Positions 61,478 to 64,000 of a stretch of DNA of 64,000 nucleotides are shown here, piece by piece. Source of the stretch: Xanthomonas boreopolis (GTDB taxonomy: Bacteria; Pseudomonadota; Gammaproteobacteria; Xanthomonadales; Xanthomonadaceae); the NCBI GenBank assembly GCA_014654535.1, contig BNBA01000015.1:39240-103239 (forward strand), in the 5' to 3' direction. The notes under the pieces are model-generated. The model did no database searches and was not told the origin of the DNA. It worked only from the letters and a program-made list of their open reading frames with translations. The translations under genes were made by a program, and so were the position numbers. Position 1 is the stretch's first letter; each line of letters begins with the position of its first letter.

Positions 61478-63859
61478 ATGAGCGTCGGACTGACTCGCCG
61501 CGAGCTGTGCAAGGCCCTGGGCGCCGGCGGTCTCGCGGCCGGCATGACGATGCGTGCCGGAAGCGTGGCGGCGGCGCCGGAACCGGCCGAGCTGCCGCCG
61601 GTTGCCCCGCAGGGCGCGCTGGCGCTCTGGTATCCCGAGCCCGCCAAGGAGTGGGTGGAGGCATTGCCGGTCGGCAACGGCCGGCTGGCGGCGATGGTCT
61701 GGGGCGGCATCGGGCACGAACGCCTGCAGCTCAACGAGGACACGCTCTATGCCGGCGGCCCATACGACGCGACCAGTCCCGACGCGTTGGCGGCGCTGCC
61801 GCAGGTGCGCGAGCTGATCTTCGCAGGCCGCTATGCAGAGGCCGAGAAGCTCGCCGACGAGAAGCTGCTGTCGCGCCCGCACAAGCAGATGCCGTACCAG
61901 CCGCTGGCCGACCTGCTGCTGGATTTCGACCGCGCCGACGGGATCGGCGACTACCGGCGCGAGCTCGACCTGGACAGCGCCCTGGCGACCACCACCTTCA
62001 GTTCGGGCGGCGCCAGGCACCGGCGCGAGGTGTTCGTATCGCCGGTGGACCAATGCATCGTGGTGCGGCTCTCGTGCGAGCAGCCGGGCGGGGTGTCGCT
62101 GCGCATCGGCATCGACAGTCCGCAGGCCGGCGACATCGCGGCCGATCGCGAGGGCCTGCTGTTCAGCGGCAGGAACGCGGGCTTCGCCGGCATCGAGGGC
62201 AAGCTGCGCTTTGCCCTGCGCGTGCTGCCGCGGGCCAAGGGCGGCACGGTGCGCGTCCTGCGCGACCGCATCCACGTCCAGAACGCCGACGAGGTCGTGC
62301 TGCTGCTGGCCGCGGCCACCAGCTACCGTCGCTACGACGACGTCGGCGGCGATCCGCTCGCGGCGACCGCGCAAGCGTTGCGGAACGCAGCCGGGTACGA
62401 CTATCCGGCGCTGTTGCGGCGGCACCTGGCCGAACATCGGCGGCTGTTCCGCCGCGTCGCCATCGACCTCGGCACGAGCGAGGCGGCGGCGCTGCCGACC
62501 GACGAGCGCGTGCGCCGTTTCGCCCAGGGCGACGACCCCGCGCTCGCCGCGCTCTACCACCAGTACGGCCGCTACCTGCTGATCTGCAGTTCGCGGCCGG
62601 GCAGCCAGCCGGCCAACCTGCAGGGCGTCTGGAACGACCTGATGGCGCCGCCGTGGGAGAGCAAGTACACCATCAACATCAATACCGAGATGAACTACTG
62701 GCCGTCCGAGCCGAACGCGCTGCACGAGTGCGTCGAGCCGCTGGAAGCCATGCTGTTCGATCTCGCGCAGACAGGCGCGCGCACCGCCAGGGCGATGTAC
62801 GGCGCGCCGGGCTGGGTGGTGCACAACAACACCGACCTGTGGCGCCAGGCCGGGCCGATCGACGGCTCCAAGTGGAGCCTGTGGCCGATGGGCGGCGTGT
62901 GGCTGCTGCAGCAGTTGTGGGACCGCTGGGACTACGGCCGCGACCGCGCCTGCCTGGAAAGGATCTATCCGCTGTTCAAGGGCGCGGCCGAGTTCTTCGT
63001 CGCCACGCTGCAGCGCGATCCGGCCACCGGCGCGCTGGTGACCAACCCGTCGATGTCGCCCGAGAACCAGCATCCGTTCGGCGCGGCCGTCTGCGCCGGT
63101 CCGGCGATGGATGCGCAACTGTTGCGCGACCTGTTCGCGCAGTGCATCGCGATGGGCAAGCTGCTGGGCGTGGACGAGGCCTTCGGCGCGCAGTTGGCGC
63201 AACTGCGCGCGCAGCTGCCGCCGCACCGGATCGGCAAGGCCGGCCAGTTGCAGGAGTGGCAGCAGGACTGGGACATGGAGGCGCCGGAGATCCACCATCG
63301 CCACGTCTCGCACCTGTACGCGCTGCACCCGTCCAGCCAGATCAACGTGCGCGACACGCCCGGGCTGGCCGCCGCGGCGAAGCGCTCGCTGGAGATCCGC
63401 GGCGACAACGCCACCGGCTGGGGCATCGGCTGGCGGCTGAACCTGTGGGCGCGGCTGCGCGACGGCGAGCACGCCCATCGCATCCTGCAATTGCTGCTGT
63501 CGCCGGACCGCACGTATCCGAACCTGTTCGACGCGCACCCGCCGTTCCAGATCGACGGCAATTTCGGCGGCACCGCCGGCATCACCGAGATGCTGGTGCA
63601 GAGCTGGGGCGGGACGGTGTTCCTGCTGCCGGCCCTGCCCAAGGCGTGGCCGAGCGGGCGCCTGCGCGGCGTGCGCGTGCGCGGGGCGGCGACGCTGGAC
63701 CTGGCCTGGGAGCAGGGTCGGCTGTCGAATGCGGTGCTGCACAGTGACAAGGGCGGGCGCTACGAGATTTCCTATGCGGATCAGGTCCTGGCATTCGGGC
63801 TCGGCGCCGGACGCACGCAGCAGGTGGGCTTCAAGAACGGTCGATTGGTGAAGCAATGA
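61478..63859 (+). CDS. GH95 alpha-L-fucosidase (Tat-exported)
   Basis: Removes alpha-1,2-fucose from xyloglucan. The protein is 793 residues. A twin-arginine signal covers residues 1-33 (LTRRELCKALGAGGLAAGM), with Arg7-Arg8. The N-terminal beta domain begins ALWYPEPAKEWVEALPVGNGRLAAMVWGG (key part LPVGNGRL). The (alpha/alpha)6 barrel shows NINTEMNYWPSE, the acid Glu529 in NPSMSPENQH and IDGNFGGTAGITEML near 692. The other enzymes here seem to be Sec-exported. The stop codon overlaps the next gene by ATGA. Confidence 0.94.
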   Translation: MSVGLTRRELCKALGAGGLAAGMTMRAGSVAAAPEPAELPPVAPQGALALWYPEPAKEWVEALPVGNGRLAAMVWGGIGHERLQLNEDTLYAGGPYDATSPDALAALPQVRELIFAGRYAEAEKLADEKLLSRPHKQMPYQPLADLLLDFDRADGIGDYRRELDLDSALATTTFSSGGARHRREVFVSPVDQCIVVRLSCEQPGGVSLRIGIDSPQAGDIAADREGLLFSGRNAGFAGIEGKLRFALRVLPRAKGGTVRVLRDRIHVQNADEVVLLLAAATSYRRYDDVGGDPLAATAQALRNAAGYDYPALLRRHLAEHRRLFRRVAIDLGTSEAAALPTDERVRRFAQGDDPALAALYHQYGRYLLICSSRPGSQPANLQGVWNDLMAPPWESKYTININTEMNYWPSEPNALHECVEPLEAMLFDLAQTGARTARAMYGAPGWVVHNNTDLWRQAGPIDGSKWSLWPMGGVWLLQQLWDRWDYGRDRACLERIYPLFKGAAEFFVATLQRDPATGALVTNPSMSPENQHPFGAAVCAGPAMDAQLLRDLFAQCIAMGKLLGVDEAFGAQLAQLRAQLPPHRIGKAGQLQEWQQDWDMEAPEIHHRHVSHLYALHPSSQINVRDTPGLAAAAKRSLEIRGDNATGWGIGWRLNLWARLRDGEHAHRILQLLLSPDRTYPNLFDAHPPFQIDGNFGGTAGITEMLVQSWGGTVFLLPALPKAWPSGRLRGVRVRGAATLDLAWEQGRLSNAVLHSDKGGRYEISYADQVLAFGLGAGRTQQVGFKNGRLVKQ

Positions 63860-64000
63860 GTCTTTATGTAGGTCTGGACGTAGGCACGCAGAGCGTGAAG
63901 CTGGTGGCCTACGATCCCGAGGCGGGGGAGGTGGTGTCCACGCAGTCGTCGGCGCTGGCGCTGACGAGCGCGGAGGACGGCACGCGCGAGCAGGAAGCGG
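63856..64000 (+). CDS. FGGY family carbohydrate kinase, xylulokinase-like (5' end only)
   Basis: The first 48 codons are visible. MSLYVGLDVGTQSVKLVAYD is the phosphate-1 motif of FGGY kinases, close to the xylulokinase form. The locus releases xylose, so xylulokinase is the best call; fuculokinase is possible. The ATG overlaps the GH95 stop codon. The gene runs out of the window. Confidence 0.8.
   Translation, partial: MSLYVGLDVGTQSVKLVAYDPEAGEVVSTQSSALALTSAEDGTREQEA

Overview
The window reads as a chromosome segment of a high-GC gammaproteobacterium of the family Xanthomonadaceae (Xanthomonas or Pseudoxanthomonas type). The grounds are the gene order pyrG-kdsA-eno-ftsB-ispD-ispF-truD-surE-pcm-nlpD, the lexA operator of the TTAG-N6-TACTA type, nlpD without a following rpoS, two TonB-dependent receptors of the Xanthomonas/Caulobacter class, and several families of short interspersed palindromes. 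This is inference from gene content; no species is claimed.

Positions 1-11.9 kb hold housekeeping genes: the N-terminal part of parE (minus strand), a small secreted protein, CTP synthase, KDO8P synthase, enolase, FtsB, two isoprenoid enzymes, TruD, an Smr protein, SurE, Pcm, a YqaA-like membrane protein and the lipoprotein NlpD. Several neighbours overlap by ATGA and look translationally coupled. From 12.0 to 13.0 kb the convergent intergenic region between nlpD and the next minus-strand gene is present three times in tandem. Each copy carries a pair of inverted REP-like palindromes.

Positions 13-30.3 kb continue with an Mth938-like protein, a YhbY protein, RlmE, FtsH, a small membrane protein, FolP, MiaA, Hfq, HflX, a KgtP-type transporter, PncC, a UbiB-like kinase, then LexA, RecA, a TfoX-like protein, RecX, AlaS, CsrA and tRNA-Ser(GCU). 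Positions 30.3-40.4 kb are more mixed: pirin and a divergent LysR regulator, a DedA-rhodanese fusion, two identical tRNA-Arg(ACG) genes each with its own terminator, an alpha/beta hydrolase, a DUF1275 protein, an unrecognised lipoprotein, PhoH, Bcp, GcvR, then DapA with a BamC-like lipoprotein, and a 7Fe ferredoxin.

Positions 40.5-64 kb form a sugar-scavenging island. A minus-strand dgo operon (KDPGal aldolase, galactonate dehydratase, an SMP-30 lactonase, KDGal kinase) lies divergent from a GbpR-like LysR regulator. Two TonB-dependent receptors follow. Then come a GH74 xyloglucanase, a CE20-type acetylesterase, a GH35 beta-galactosidase, a GH31 alpha-xylosidase with a PA14 insert, a Tat-exported GH95 alpha-fucosidase and the start of an FGGY (xylulokinase-like) kinase. 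Taken together this looks like a xyloglucan utilisation locus. GH74 would cut the backbone, the receptors import oligosaccharides, and the esterase, fucosidase, galactosidase and xylosidase strip the side chains. The kinase would take xylulose, and the neighbouring dgo genes could take the galactose after its oxidation to galactonate. The last link is inference.
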